Source: Myroides sp. 1354 | GTDB taxonomy: Bacteria > Bacteroidota > Bacteroidia > Flavobacteriales > Flavobacteriaceae | Length of the DNA: 64,000 bases | Assembly: GCF_030324495.1 (NCBI RefSeq) | Contig: NZ_JACAGN010000008.1 | Location: 62,001-126,000 of the forward strand | Direction of reading: 5' to 3' | Shown here: positions 32,378 through 41,036 of the stretch, piece by piece | Layout of the letters: each line of letters starts with the position of its first letter | Numbering within the stretch: the first letter of the stretch is position 1 | Notes under the pieces: model-generated | Database searches by the model: none | Told to the model about the DNA's origin: nothing | Seen by the model: only the letters and a program-made list of their open reading frames with translations | Program-made: the position numbers and the translations under genes

Positions 32378-33957
32378 TGAAAAAGGGAGTTTTAAATATA
32401 AAAGTAGATTATAGACCACTCAATACGTATAAAAACGCAAAAATAATGAGTGGGAGTACAAGGCAGAATTACAATGCAAATACGCGTTATTTCGAACCAG
32501 ATCGAAGGATTGATCCTTATGTTGTATGGGTTGAATGTGGGGTAAATGACGTACATAAGATTGTCAGTGGTTTGGTTAATAGTAGTTTAACGGATGTGAG
32601 CTGGAAAATATCATCTGCTACGGGCTATCAAGAAATTTTAACCACAGACAAGGAATTCAAGATTGGTACTGGCGATGAAAAAGGAAAAATCACCATCTTT
32701 AAAAATGTAAGTGATCTTGAACCCGTTACCCTTCTGTTTTCGGCTCGTTTTATCGACGCGACAACAAAACGTGTCGTAAATTTTCAAGAGTCATTCAATC
32801 TGGTAACCTTGCCTGTTGCTCAAGCGCCAATAGCGATTGAAACAGCTGCACCAGTAGGATACAATCTCTTTCCAACGGAAAATAATCAGGGGTTAATTTG
32901 CCAGGCGGATTTATACCAAGGCAAAGAAAAGGTACCTGCAGCTTACTGGTGGTACAAAGGAACCACCTTACTTACCGAGGCAAATGGATACAAAGGAACT
33001 GCCAAAAATCAATTATTTGTACCCGCATCAGCTCTAACAGCAAAGGGAGATATTTTCAAATGTGAAGTGGCGGATTGTTCGGAGTATTTCAATGGGTTAG
33101 TTCAACAAAAAGTAGAAGCGGATACTGAAGTAATTGAGTGGAGAAACTTATATCAAACTAGAGGGATGAATATACTCGAAGGCACAAGTAAAAGTTCTAC
33201 ATCAGTTAAATTTGAAGGATGGAATTTATATGCTTATAATTCAAGAAGTGTAGCAAAACCAAATACTTTTTATACTGCAAGTTATTTTGTTCAAAATTCA
33301 GATAAAAATATGACGGTTCGAATTTTTGAAGTTGGGAAAGATGGTATACGAATTAAAGAGAGTGATAATGGAAATATAATTCCTGCAGGTAGTAAAGGGG
33401 TTACTAGAGTGACAGTAAAAACTGGACCAGAGACTTATTTCGTAGAATTTGTTATTCGCAGAAATACTCCTTTATCAGATACTTCGTTGACTGTATTAGA
33501 TTTTTCAGAAGCTAAATTAGAAGAAAGTGATATTTTTTCTAATTGGTCACCATCTAAAAAAGATCTACAAGATTTAACAGATAAAAAAACAGCGCAGTAT
33601 AAATCAAATACGTCGCTTCCGGAAAACTATCGTCCCAATCCCAAACCAACAAAATTGTATACGGACACATTTATGTTGATGAAAAAGTTTCCAAAGTACG
33701 AAGAGGAAATTTTGTATCCGACTTCCGTATCGCCTGATTCCACAACAGTCCAAGTGGAAATGGTTTTAAATACGAGTGATGGTATTATCAAACAACCCGA
33801 GCGTTTCTTTTCTGTAGGATGGCTCAAACAAGCCAATGGAACCTTTAAATACAAAGGGTTTAAAGTGAAAATTGCCATTGCAGATATTAAAGCATTAAAT
33901 GAGGCAAACAAACAATTGGACTACGAATTAAGAGAGGATTTAACATTAAAAGCATAA
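32377..33957 (+). CDS. Large tail fibre module protein with Ig-like segments
   Basis: 526 residues. ATG 32377 overlaps the previous stop. At least one Ig-like segment is visible around QGLICQADLYQGKEKVPAAYWWYKGTTLLTEANGYKG with FKCEVADC further on. A jelly-roll-like middle (about 270-400, NLYQTRGMNILEGTSKSSTS to FEVGKDGIRIKESDNG) looks like a carbohydrate-binding module. The C-terminal part is beta-rich and ends LNEANKQLDYELREDLTLKA. Probable receptor-binding or shaft component. Confidence 0.6.
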   Translation: MKKGVLNIKVDYRPLNTYKNAKIMSGSTRQNYNANTRYFEPDRRIDPYVVWVECGVNDVHKIVSGLVNSSLTDVSWKISSATGYQEILTTDKEFKIGTGDEKGKITIFKNVSDLEPVTLLFSARFIDATTKRVVNFQESFNLVTLPVAQAPIAIETAAPVGYNLFPTENNQGLICQADLYQGKEKVPAAYWWYKGTTLLTEANGYKGTAKNQLFVPASALTAKGDIFKCEVADCSEYFNGLVQQKVEADTEVIEWRNLYQTRGMNILEGTSKSSTSVKFEGWNLYAYNSRSVAKPNTFYTASYFVQNSDKNMTVRIFEVGKDGIRIKESDNGNIIPAGSKGVTRVTVKTGPETYFVEFVIRRNTPLSDTSLTVLDFSEAKLEESDIFSNWSPSKKDLQDLTDKKTAQYKSNTSLPENYRPNPKPTKLYTDTFMLMKKFPKYEEEILYPTSVSPDSTTVQVEMVLNTSDGIIKQPERFFSVGWLKQANGTFKYKGFKVKIAIADIKALNEANKQLDYELREDLTLKA

Positions 33958-33975
33958 GACGTGATTTACATTATA

Positions 33976-34164
33976 ATGAAGGAAGCTCAGGCTTTAGCAA
34001 AGGGAATAATTCCTGAAGGTCACTATTTTCCAACAAATGATGAACAAGTGATTTTTAAAAAAGATCTATTGACCATTCACAGTCAGCAAGGACATAGCAT
34101 TGATTTTGAATATGAAGAATTAGAAACGGCGCAAGCAATAAATAAAATTGACACATGGAAATAG
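33976..34164 (+). CDS. Small fibre-module protein, unknown
   Basis: 62 residues (MKEAQALAKGIIPEGHYFPT ... YEELETAQAINKIDTWK). ATG 33976 is used; a GTG at 33961 would add five residues. Overlaps the next gene by 10 bases. Possibly a fibre assembly chaperone by position; nothing recognised. Confidence 0.45.
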   Translation: MKEAQALAKGIIPEGHYFPTNDEQVIFKKDLLTIHSQQGHSIDFEYEELETAQAINKIDTWK

Positions 34165-35195
34165 TAAGAGGATCGAGAACAATTAAATTGGGGAAAAAAG
34201 GAGATACCATCTCCAGTTCGTTAATTGCAGATAAACCATTGGTAGCCAAATACCAAAATAATGTAGCCGTTGGAAGTTGGGCAAATGCAGCTGAAAATCG
34301 TATCGTTTACGCACAAGTGTTAACCTCATTGACCAATACTCCACTTTCAACGACACAGTTAACTGCTGTAGTTTGGAAATTTAATGGGCAAGTCATCGCC
34401 AATACGGATGCGCGATTTGAAAAGACAACCTATAGTATTGGATCAATTCAAGTACCGGCATTGAAAATTAAAGCAGACATTATGAATGGGATTGATACGA
34501 CAAGTTCAATCGAATTCAATGCTAATGCGTATACAGGTGGATACACCACGGCAATCACTGCCCTTATCAATGTGATGAAGGAGAATATTAGCGTCAACAC
34601 CTATAGCGCCTATATTATTGATGCTAATGGACGTGGGGCTACTATTACAACAACCTATCCAACGGTTGCCTTAAAGGCAATATTAGAAAAGGGAGGTATT
34701 GCCTTAACAACGGGAATTACCTATCAATGGTATAAATCAACCTTAGATGAATCGCTGGATTTAGCGAATGATAGTGTTGCTGATAATCGCATGTTGTTAC
34801 CTGGAAAAACAGCCCAAACGTTGACCTTAACGGCGGCGGATATTCAAACGTATGATACCTATTTGGTTGATATTTTTGAAAGTGGACAATTGGTGAAAAC
34901 GGCGATGATGTCAGTACGTGATGAAACGGATTCGTTGGAGTTAATGTACAATGTGGAAGGAATTGAAGATGATTTGCAACCAGGAGGATCTATTAAATAT
35001 ACTCCTAAAGTAGTATACAGAGGAACCACAACGCCAGCTTCAGGTGTATGGACTTACAAATACCAAAAAATCAAACTCAATGGAACAAACGTAGGGGCTC
35101 AAACAACAGGAGCTTCATTAACCATCCGATATGCAGATATTGAAGCTGCAGCAGTGGATGAAATAAGCGTGCTATTTGAGGCAACTGAAAATTAA
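34155..35195 (+). CDS. Tail fibre protein with Ig-like domains
   Basis: 346 residues. The start MEIVRGSRTIKLGKKGD shares the GSRTI-(K/R)-L motif with the next protein. Several beta modules follow with Ig-like signatures TQLTAVVWKFNGQVI, ITYQWYKSTLDE and GVWTYKYQKIKLNGT. It resembles a chain of Ig-like domains forming a rod. Confidence 0.65.
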   Translation: MEIVRGSRTIKLGKKGDTISSSLIADKPLVAKYQNNVAVGSWANAAENRIVYAQVLTSLTNTPLSTTQLTAVVWKFNGQVIANTDARFEKTTYSIGSIQVPALKIKADIMNGIDTTSSIEFNANAYTGGYTTAITALINVMKENISVNTYSAYIIDANGRGATITTTYPTVALKAILEKGGIALTTGITYQWYKSTLDESLDLANDSVADNRMLLPGKTAQTLTLTAADIQTYDTYLVDIFESGQLVKTAMMSVRDETDSLELMYNVEGIEDDLQPGGSIKYTPKVVYRGTTTPASGVWTYKYQKIKLNGTNVGAQTTGASLTIRYADIEAAAVDEISVLFEATEN

Positions 35196-35200
35196 AACAT

Positions 35201-36283
35201 ATGGGACAAGTTAATGGATCTAGAACAATACGGCTAAGAGAGCGCATCAAATCGGTGCGCATTCAAGCTACGGCAACGCAGTTTCAAAACAATACGCCTT
35301 CTACCATTACATTAAAGGCAATACCCTATAATTTTACTGCTGTAAGTTATGCTTGGTATAAAGGAACGGGAACGACTGTGGTTGGAACGAATCAAAATTT
35401 TATTGTAGCCAATACGCAAGTTACAACAGTAGAAACCTATCGCGTAGTGGTGAAAAACAACCAAAATCAAGAATATGAAGATGTAATTTCTATTTCTAAA
35501 GTTGTAGATGGTCCTCAAGGACGTCCAGGTCAACTACCTATTCAACGTGAATGGGTGGCTGGTGATGCCTATCGAAACAATGATGAAGTGGTTGATTACA
35601 TCTATCATCGTGCAACAGATAGTTGGTGGAAGCTAAAATCTGGTTACAACAATGTAACTGCTCAAATCAATCCAACGAATGAATTCATCCGATTGAACTC
35701 GATGGAGCAATTAGCGGTTAATTTGTTGATTGTAGAAAATGCAAATATCGCTGGCTTTGTTTTTAAAGATCAACAAATGGTTTCTCAATCGCCTACTCCC
35801 GCCAATCCCAATCTTGTTCTTGATGGCGTTAATGGACAGCTTAAAGCGATGAAAGGACAAATCGGAGAATTCAATATTAATGAAGGACTGGAATACAATA
35901 AGCAAGGATTTAGGATTGTAGGTCTGCAAGCAAAGGCTTATCAAAAATTTTTTAGATTTGATAGAGATGGACTTAAATTAATTAATGATGATTGGTATAA
36001 TGGAATGTTCTGTTCTGAAAATGAAAGTGGTTTTATGCAGTGTAATATTGGTAATAATCACAATGTTCGATATGAAATTGAAACCGGTGGGGTTGATTAC
36101 TACATGAAAATATTTGGTACTGGAAAATATCGAAATGAGACTTATAAGGCTGCTTTATGGATTCAAGCGGTTGCCCATGCTGTAGATGCTATTTTAATTG
36201 AGAGAGGGGGCATGACCATAAAAAACGGAGATTTAAATATAAAAAATGGAGTACTCAGAGTAAATGGAAGAATAATAAGTTAG
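35201..36283 (+). CDS. Distal tail fibre / receptor-binding protein candidate
   Basis: 360 residues. The start MGQVNGSRTIRLRERI parallels the preceding protein. An Ig-like segment (TLKAIPYNFTAVSYAWYKGTG) and a short collagen-like link DGPQGRPGQLP follow, then a domain with DAYRNNDEVVDYIYHRATDSWWKLKSG and MEQLAVNLLIVENANIAGFVFKDQQMVSQSP. The C-terminal part ends in three NG turns (MTIKNGDLNIKNGVLRVNGRIIS), typical of a beta-helical tip. As the last gene of the operon it is the best candidate for target-cell binding. The GPQG-type link followed by an IxxFxFKD region is common in Bacteroidetes tail proteins. Confidence 0.68.
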   Translation: MGQVNGSRTIRLRERIKSVRIQATATQFQNNTPSTITLKAIPYNFTAVSYAWYKGTGTTVVGTNQNFIVANTQVTTVETYRVVVKNNQNQEYEDVISISKVVDGPQGRPGQLPIQREWVAGDAYRNNDEVVDYIYHRATDSWWKLKSGYNNVTAQINPTNEFIRLNSMEQLAVNLLIVENANIAGFVFKDQQMVSQSPTPANPNLVLDGVNGQLKAMKGQIGEFNINEGLEYNKQGFRIVGLQAKAYQKFFRFDRDGLKLINDDWYNGMFCSENESGFMQCNIGNNHNVRYEIETGGVDYYMKIFGTGKYRNETYKAALWIQAVAHAVDAILIERGGMTIKNGDLNIKNGVLRVNGRIIS

Positions 36284-36411
36284 TATAGAGTATTTAATTG
36301 ATATTAGAATGAATATACAGATTATGTTTTAAGGTATTAAGGTCTGTTGTGCTTGATTATTTATTAGAATCAACGAACATTAATAATTAAAAAAAGATAG
36401 CATTGTATATA

Positions 36412-36448
36412 AAAACACATAAATTAAATTTTATGTGTTTTTTATTTT
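36412..36448 (+). terminator. Terminator of the tail operon
   Basis: AAAACACATAAA (36412-36423) pairs with TTTATGTGTTTT (36430-36441) over a 6-base loop, followed by T-rich sequence. It marks the right edge of the island. The other bases of 36284-36565 hold nothing I can name. Confidence 0.75.
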
Positions 36449-36565
36449 TTAGATAAAATAATAATCACTTCTGATTTTTTTTAAAATAACTTCTAAACAG
36501 AAAACAACCCAAAAATTTATGTCTTACCTTAGCAAAAGGGAAAAAAAGAATTAAAACAAGGGGGT

Positions 36566-37060
36566 ATGTCGGTAGAAAATGTTGGAATACAGGATTTTAT
36601 TGAGAATTATAAGGCAACGGATCGCGATTGGTTGGAATTAAAATGGAATGGAAAATTCGGTGCGAAGTTCAAAGATGAGAATTACATCTTTAGGCAACAG
36701 ATTGCAAACATCGTTTGCGATCAGATTCACACGGTGAATCTCGATTTGATACGAGACTTATTTATTGAATTAGGTAAAGCAGCTCAGGTGAGCTTTTCCG
36801 TTTTTAAAAACTACCATATTTTAGCCCAAGAACTCTTAGAACGCGGAGGTAAACACTATCTTTTTGATTACATCTGTGCGGCGCATATTTCCTTTGATAC
36901 CTTTTTGAGTACAGCTAATATTCAACTTTCACCAGAGCGAACAGATGAAATACTATCCCATTTCGATTTCTTGAAGCAAACGGAATCTGATCCTCAAGTA
37001 CAAAAAATGTTGACGGATCACATCCGCAGTCGTTTCGTAAGCCTACAAGAACTGAGTTAG
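36566..37060 (+). CDS. Conserved hypothetical protein, all-helical
   Basis: 164-residue soluble helical protein (MSVENVGIQDFIENYKATDRDWLELKWNGKFGAKF...) with no recognised motif. Its last 18 bases overlap the end of the opposing DUF445 gene. It lies just outside the tail island terminator and shows no phage-like feature. Confidence 0.6.
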   Translation: MSVENVGIQDFIENYKATDRDWLELKWNGKFGAKFKDENYIFRQQIANIVCDQIHTVNLDLIRDLFIELGKAAQVSFSVFKNYHILAQELLERGGKHYLFDYICAAHISFDTFLSTANIQLSPERTDEILSHFDFLKQTESDPQVQKMLTDHIRSRFVSLQELS

Positions 37061-38263
37061 GCAGTAAATCAATAAACCCACTAAGGTGCCGTTAATTCGG
37101 ATAAATTGCAAATCTTTACCCACTTCGAGTTCGAGTTTATCGCTGAGTTCTCGACCATCCCATTGATCCACCGTATTGCGAATCAAGGTACTTACTTCCT
37201 GTGTATTGCGTAAAGCTAATCGATAGAGCGTTACCTGTGTCCATTGATTAAGGCGCTCTTGTAAATCTGTATCTTGTTCCAACTGTTGACCAAGGGATTG
37301 AATGGAATTTTTGATATAAATGCGCAAAGTAGAGTTTTCTTCTTGCAGTTGATCAAGTAACGTTTTTTTAGAGGTTTGCCAAAAATCAGTGAGGTATTGA
37401 TGGATGACTTCTGCTGTTACAAATTGATGAAGCAAGTCGTGTAATTTTGCTTTCCAAGTGGGAGAAGTAGCTATTTCTTGGATAAGTTGTGTTAACTGTA
37501 AGGTAACTTCTTCTCTTACTTTATGCTGTTCATTGGTCTGAATATCCTCCAAGAAAGCGTGTAGTCCTTTAATTAATTGATTGGTAACCGTTTTGCCACC
37601 CACTAATCCCAACAGTGGTTTTTTCTCCACAATTTGATTGTAAATTTCCTCCCGATGATTGTCAATGTATACTTGGATTTTAGGGAGAACTAAAGTAATG
37701 AGTCGATTGTGCTCATTTTGTTCTACCGCATAGTGAATCCCTTGTGCAAGCAACTGTTGAGTATTGATTTGATCGATGCCTTGTTGGGCTTTTTGGGTTA
37801 GAAAATCGATGATTCGTTTTTCATCTAAATCTTTAACAATCGATTGAAGTAGAAAAATGAGCTCTCGCTCTAGGAGTAGTTGATTTTTGGGTTGATTCAA
37901 CCAAGTAGATAGAAAATGAGCGAGTTGAAGCTTGTCAATATAAGGACGTATGGTAGCAGGGGTAAGAAAATTATCCGTTACAAAAGAACCGAGATTATCG
38001 CCAATGTCATTTTTCTTGTTTTCAATTAGATTCGTATGAGGGATTTTAATCCCCATCGGATGTTTAAACAAAGCGGTAACGGCAAACCAATCCGCTAAAG
38101 CACCCACCATTGCTGCTTCAGAAAAAGCTTTGACATAGCCCATCCAACTGGCTGGATTGTGTTTCAGTGCATATACCATCCCAAGGTAAATCCCGGCCAT
38201 GAGTAAAAACAATCCAGTGGCAATTCGCTTGTGTAGTTGAAGTTGAGCTTTTTTATCTGTCAT
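37043..38263 (-). CDS. DUF445 family membrane protein
   Basis: 406-residue DUF445 protein. N-terminal membrane segment (about 13-30, ATGLFLLMAGIYLGMVYAL), the family motif YVKAFSEAAMVGALADWFAVTALFKHPMGIKIPHTNLIENKKNDIGDNLGSFV, a long helical middle, and a C-terminal membrane segment (RINGTLVGLLIYCLTQFL). Role unknown. A heptamer repeat array overlaps its start codon. Confidence 0.88.
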   Translation of the reverse strand: MTDKKAQLQLHKRIATGLFLLMAGIYLGMVYALKHNPASWMGYVKAFSEAAMVGALADWFAVTALFKHPMGIKIPHTNLIENKKNDIGDNLGSFVTDNFLTPATIRPYIDKLQLAHFLSTWLNQPKNQLLLERELIFLLQSIVKDLDEKRIIDFLTQKAQQGIDQINTQQLLAQGIHYAVEQNEHNRLITLVLPKIQVYIDNHREEIYNQIVEKKPLLGLVGGKTVTNQLIKGLHAFLEDIQTNEQHKVREEVTLQLTQLIQEIATSPTWKAKLHDLLHQFVTAEVIHQYLTDFWQTSKKTLLDQLQEENSTLRIYIKNSIQSLGQQLEQDTDLQERLNQWTQVTLYRLALRNTQEVSTLIRNTVDQWDGRELSDKLELEVGKDLQFIRINGTLVGLLIYCLTQFL

Positions 38264-38289
38264 TATCAGTTATGAGTTATCAGTTATCA
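38262..38289. repeat. Heptanucleotide array, family B (4 units)
   Basis: ATTATCA, GTTATGA, GTTATCA, GTTATCA in exact 7-bp register, overlapping the start codon of the DUF445 gene. Same family as at 44975-45051 and 51714-51741. Confidence 0.8.
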
Positions 38290-38372
38290 GTTGAACATCC
38301 CTAAATACGGTTGACCGTTTTTTAAACATGATTTAGTACTAAAGATATGATTTTTCTAATGAAGAAATCCTT

Positions 38373-38484
38373 CAACAAACGACAAACAACTCACAAACAA
38401 CTCACAAACAACTCACAACAAACAACAAACAACAAACAACAAACAACTCACAACTCACAACTCACAACTCACAACCAACGACAA
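38373..38484. repeat. Heptanucleotide array, family A, with 11-bp units
   Basis: Two 7-bp units, then three 11-bp units ACAAACAACTC (38382-38414), then ten 7-bp units of the type ACAACAA or ACAACTC (38415-38484). It lies 7 bases downstream of the stop of the RluA-family gene and close to a family B array. Confidence 0.85.
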
Positions 38485-38490
38485 TCACGC

Positions 38491-40194
38491 TCAAAATCGC
38501 TCTTTCACCTGAAAGGAAACCGTTTCATAGGTTTTGGGGTGTTTAAACGTTATAGATTCTGCATGTAAAAATAAGCGACTGCTCTTTGTGCCGTACAAAT
38601 CATCCCCAACAATAGGGGTATTTAATCCCAGAGGATGAGAGGCATGCATGCGCAATTGGTGTGTTCTTCCCGTAATGGGGTAGAAGTATACTTTTGTTTT
38701 TCCGTCTTTTCGTTCGATGACTTCCCATTTGGTTTTTGCGGGTTTACCGTGTTCAAAGCATACCATCTGACGGGGGCGATCCTCAAGATCCACGCGTAGC
38801 GGTAGCTCAATATAGCCTTCATCTTCTTGAATAAGCCCATCTAATAACGCAACATAGCGCTTGGTTACTGTTTTTTTGATGAATTGACTTTGTAGTGCTT
38901 TATGCGCTTCTTTGTTTTTAGCAATGACTAAAATACCTGAAGTGGCCATATCCAAGCGATGAACAATAATCGGTCCAGTCGCTTTAGGATATCGGATTTT
39001 CATTCGCTCGTAGATTGAATCTTGAATATAGATACCGGGAACACTTAAAAATTCTTCGGGTTTATTGACGATGGCAAAATCTTCATCTTCGTAAATCACT
39101 TCAATCGGACGTTGTAATTCGGGATTGACAAGTAGCGGATTATCATCTACCTCTAGTCCTTGCAACATATGCCCGAGAATCGGTTCACATTTACCTCGAC
39201 AAGCTGGGTAGTAGTGTTGGTGTTTGCGAATTTCAGATTTCGGTGATTCTCCCCACCAAAATTCCGCCATAGCAAGAGGTGTATAACCGTTGAGGTAAGC
39301 GTATTGCAATAGCTTTGGTGCAGCACAATCACCTGCTGCTGCAGGCGGTTGCTGTAGAGCCGTTTGTTCAAAAATATCCAATAAATCTTGCTCTTCTTTG
39401 TTGTAATTAAGAAAGCGATATTGTTGAAATAACTTGCGTTGTAAAGCATTGGATTTTTGCTTTCGCTCCTCTTTTAAATTAGAAAGATGAAGGTCAAAAT
39501 CAGCAAGGAGCTGTTGGGTTGTAGCAATTTGCTCTTGCCAGTAGACAGTTAGTACACGCAATTCGTGTTTGTCGCGTAAACTCTGTTTGATTAAGTCCTC
39601 ATTGAAAATTTCAAAATCAGTAGAGCTAAGCAAGAGAATCTGAGTCTCTCTTTCTATTTTACGCGCTTGTTTGAGCTGTTTAAGTGCCTCTTTTTTCTGT
39701 GCTAATGCTTCTTTTTCCTCTACTCGTTGTGTTTGTAAAAGACGTTTGGCATTTTGGTAAATATTGTCCTGTTGTAGTTTCTCAATTTTAGCATTGATGG
39801 CATTCAAAACCGCTTCTTCTTTAGCGAAAAAGCTGTCTTTGTTCCACAAATCAAATACAGGAGGAACAAAACCATCCAAATGGGTGTAATTTCCCAATTT
39901 CCCAGAAAAACCACATAAATAACCCAATTCACCTTTTGAATTTTCTACGAGTAATACCCCAAACATTTTACCAGCAACTAAACACTGCGAATTTGTTGGA
40001 TCGAATAAAGGGGAAATTAAAACATGCGTTTCCAATTCGCGTTGCAACTCTTCACTGGCCACAATACTCAAGGGATGAGGCTCATAATAAAACGGGAACG
40101 TGAATTTTTTTGGTTTATTGATTAGTGAAATATCCGATTGAAATTGTCTAAAAGCTACATCAGGAATCGACATGGGTTTGAATTTGATTGCCAC
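38491..40194 (-). CDS. RluA-family pseudouridine synthase with long N-terminal extension
   Basis: 567 residues. The C-terminal 220 residues are an RluA-type catalytic domain: EVIYEDEDFAIVNKPEEFLSVPG, HRLDMATSGILVIAKNKEAHKALQSQF with the catalytic Asp, then FYPITGRTHQLRMHASHPLGLNTPIVGDDLYG. The first 340 residues contain a long coiled coil (about 145-270) and a cysteine-containing segment (HQHYYPACRGKCEPILGHMLQG). It modifies rRNA or tRNA; which position cannot be read. The long N-terminus is shared by a subset of Bacteroidetes members I have seen. A second in-frame ATG at 40173 is possible. Confidence 0.85.
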   Translation of the reverse strand: MAIKFKPMSIPDVAFRQFQSDISLINKPKKFTFPFYYEPHPLSIVASEELQRELETHVLISPLFDPTNSQCLVAGKMFGVLLVENSKGELGYLCGFSGKLGNYTHLDGFVPPVFDLWNKDSFFAKEEAVLNAINAKIEKLQQDNIYQNAKRLLQTQRVEEKEALAQKKEALKQLKQARKIERETQILLLSSTDFEIFNEDLIKQSLRDKHELRVLTVYWQEQIATTQQLLADFDLHLSNLKEERKQKSNALQRKLFQQYRFLNYNKEEQDLLDIFEQTALQQPPAAAGDCAAPKLLQYAYLNGYTPLAMAEFWWGESPKSEIRKHQHYYPACRGKCEPILGHMLQGLEVDDNPLLVNPELQRPIEVIYEDEDFAIVNKPEEFLSVPGIYIQDSIYERMKIRYPKATGPIIVHRLDMATSGILVIAKNKEAHKALQSQFIKKTVTKRYVALLDGLIQEDEGYIELPLRVDLEDRPRQMVCFEHGKPAKTKWEVIERKDGKTKVYFYPITGRTHQLRMHASHPLGLNTPIVGDDLYGTKSSRLFLHAESITFKHPKTYETVSFQVKERF

Positions 40195-40256
40195 AAAATT
40201 ACGGATTATTCGCAGAGGAACAATTGGAATTTTTGGAATAAAGATATTCCGTTTTT

Positions 40257-40868
40257 ATGTTAAAAGAAGTATCTTGTCCCTTTGAAATAAACGAGATGAA
40301 AAATCCTTCCACTTATCAAGCACCTACGCATTTAACCTCTTTTGTATCCTATGAAAATTCAGCGTATTTTCAAGAAATGATAACGATTGAATGGCGTGGG
40401 CAACTACAGTCTTCTTCCCAAGGGAAAAAGTTTAAAATTCACTATTGTGGTGAATATGCAACCGACATTAATCTGTTGGTAAATGATGAGGATTACCCTG
40501 TTTTAGTCTATGCTGAAGATATAGAAACACAAGAGCGAATTTTGCTTTTTGACTATGCAAAGCACGGTTATGATGCGATGTTTTGCGAGGAGTATGAGGA
40601 AGAAATCCTTCAAGAAAGGGATGGGCAATTACAAGAATTGGAGTTAGGAGGAGAGCATACCTTTGAAATTATCGCTTACGCCTATCACAACATCGATTAT
40701 GAGGAAGAAATGGAAGAATTTCTAAATGAAAACAATGAAATTGAGTTGCTTTCAGGGGCTGTTATTGCACCAGAAGAATTGAAACGCAACGGATTTGATT
40801 TCTTTGGAATCGACGTTGTCAACCAAGATGGAAATCGACAGACGATTGTGGAATTTGAATTGGCTTAA
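40257..40868 (+). CDS. Conserved acidic hypothetical protein
   Basis: 203 residues, very acidic in the C-terminal half (ECEEYEEEILQERDGQLQELELGGEH-type stretch). The pattern ITIEWRGQLQSSSQGKKFKIHYCGEYATDINLLVNDEDYPVLVYAEDIET suggests a compact beta-rich fold. A later ATG at 40296 (MKNPSTYQ) is also plausible. No family recognised; may be cytoplasmic. Confidence 0.6.
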   Translation: MLKEVSCPFEINEMKNPSTYQAPTHLTSFVSYENSAYFQEMITIEWRGQLQSSSQGKKFKIHYCGEYATDINLLVNDEDYPVLVYAEDIETQERILLFDYAKHGYDAMFCEEYEEEILQERDGQLQELELGGEHTFEIIAYAYHNIDYEEEMEEFLNENNEIELLSGAVIAPEELKRNGFDFFGIDVVNQDGNRQTIVEFELA

Positions 40869-40976
40869 TTCAGATACAATTTCAACTGATAAAGGAAAAT
40901 ATCACTTTCAAAAACGGCAGTAAAAATCACAATTACAAGATTATTTTTAAAAAAGACTATTTTCCTGCTTTTGCTT

Positions 40977-41008
40977 TTTGTGACTTAAGGAGTTAAATAG
41001 TATCTTTG
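40977..41008 (+). promoter_or_regulatory. ffh promoter
   Basis: TTTG (40977-40980), 20 bases, then TATCTTTG (41001-41008), a near-perfect Bacteroidetes promoter, 28 bases before the ffh ATG. Confidence 0.7.
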
Positions 41009-41036
41009 GCGCTTCAAAGGATTAAATAATACCGAT

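Noticed and set aside
18912..36448. Complete prophage, type VI secretion or MAC-like extracellular injection system
   Set aside because: No head, packaging, integration or replication genes argue against a full prophage. No ClpV/AAA+ ATPase, TssJLM or effector-loading genes argue against the other two.
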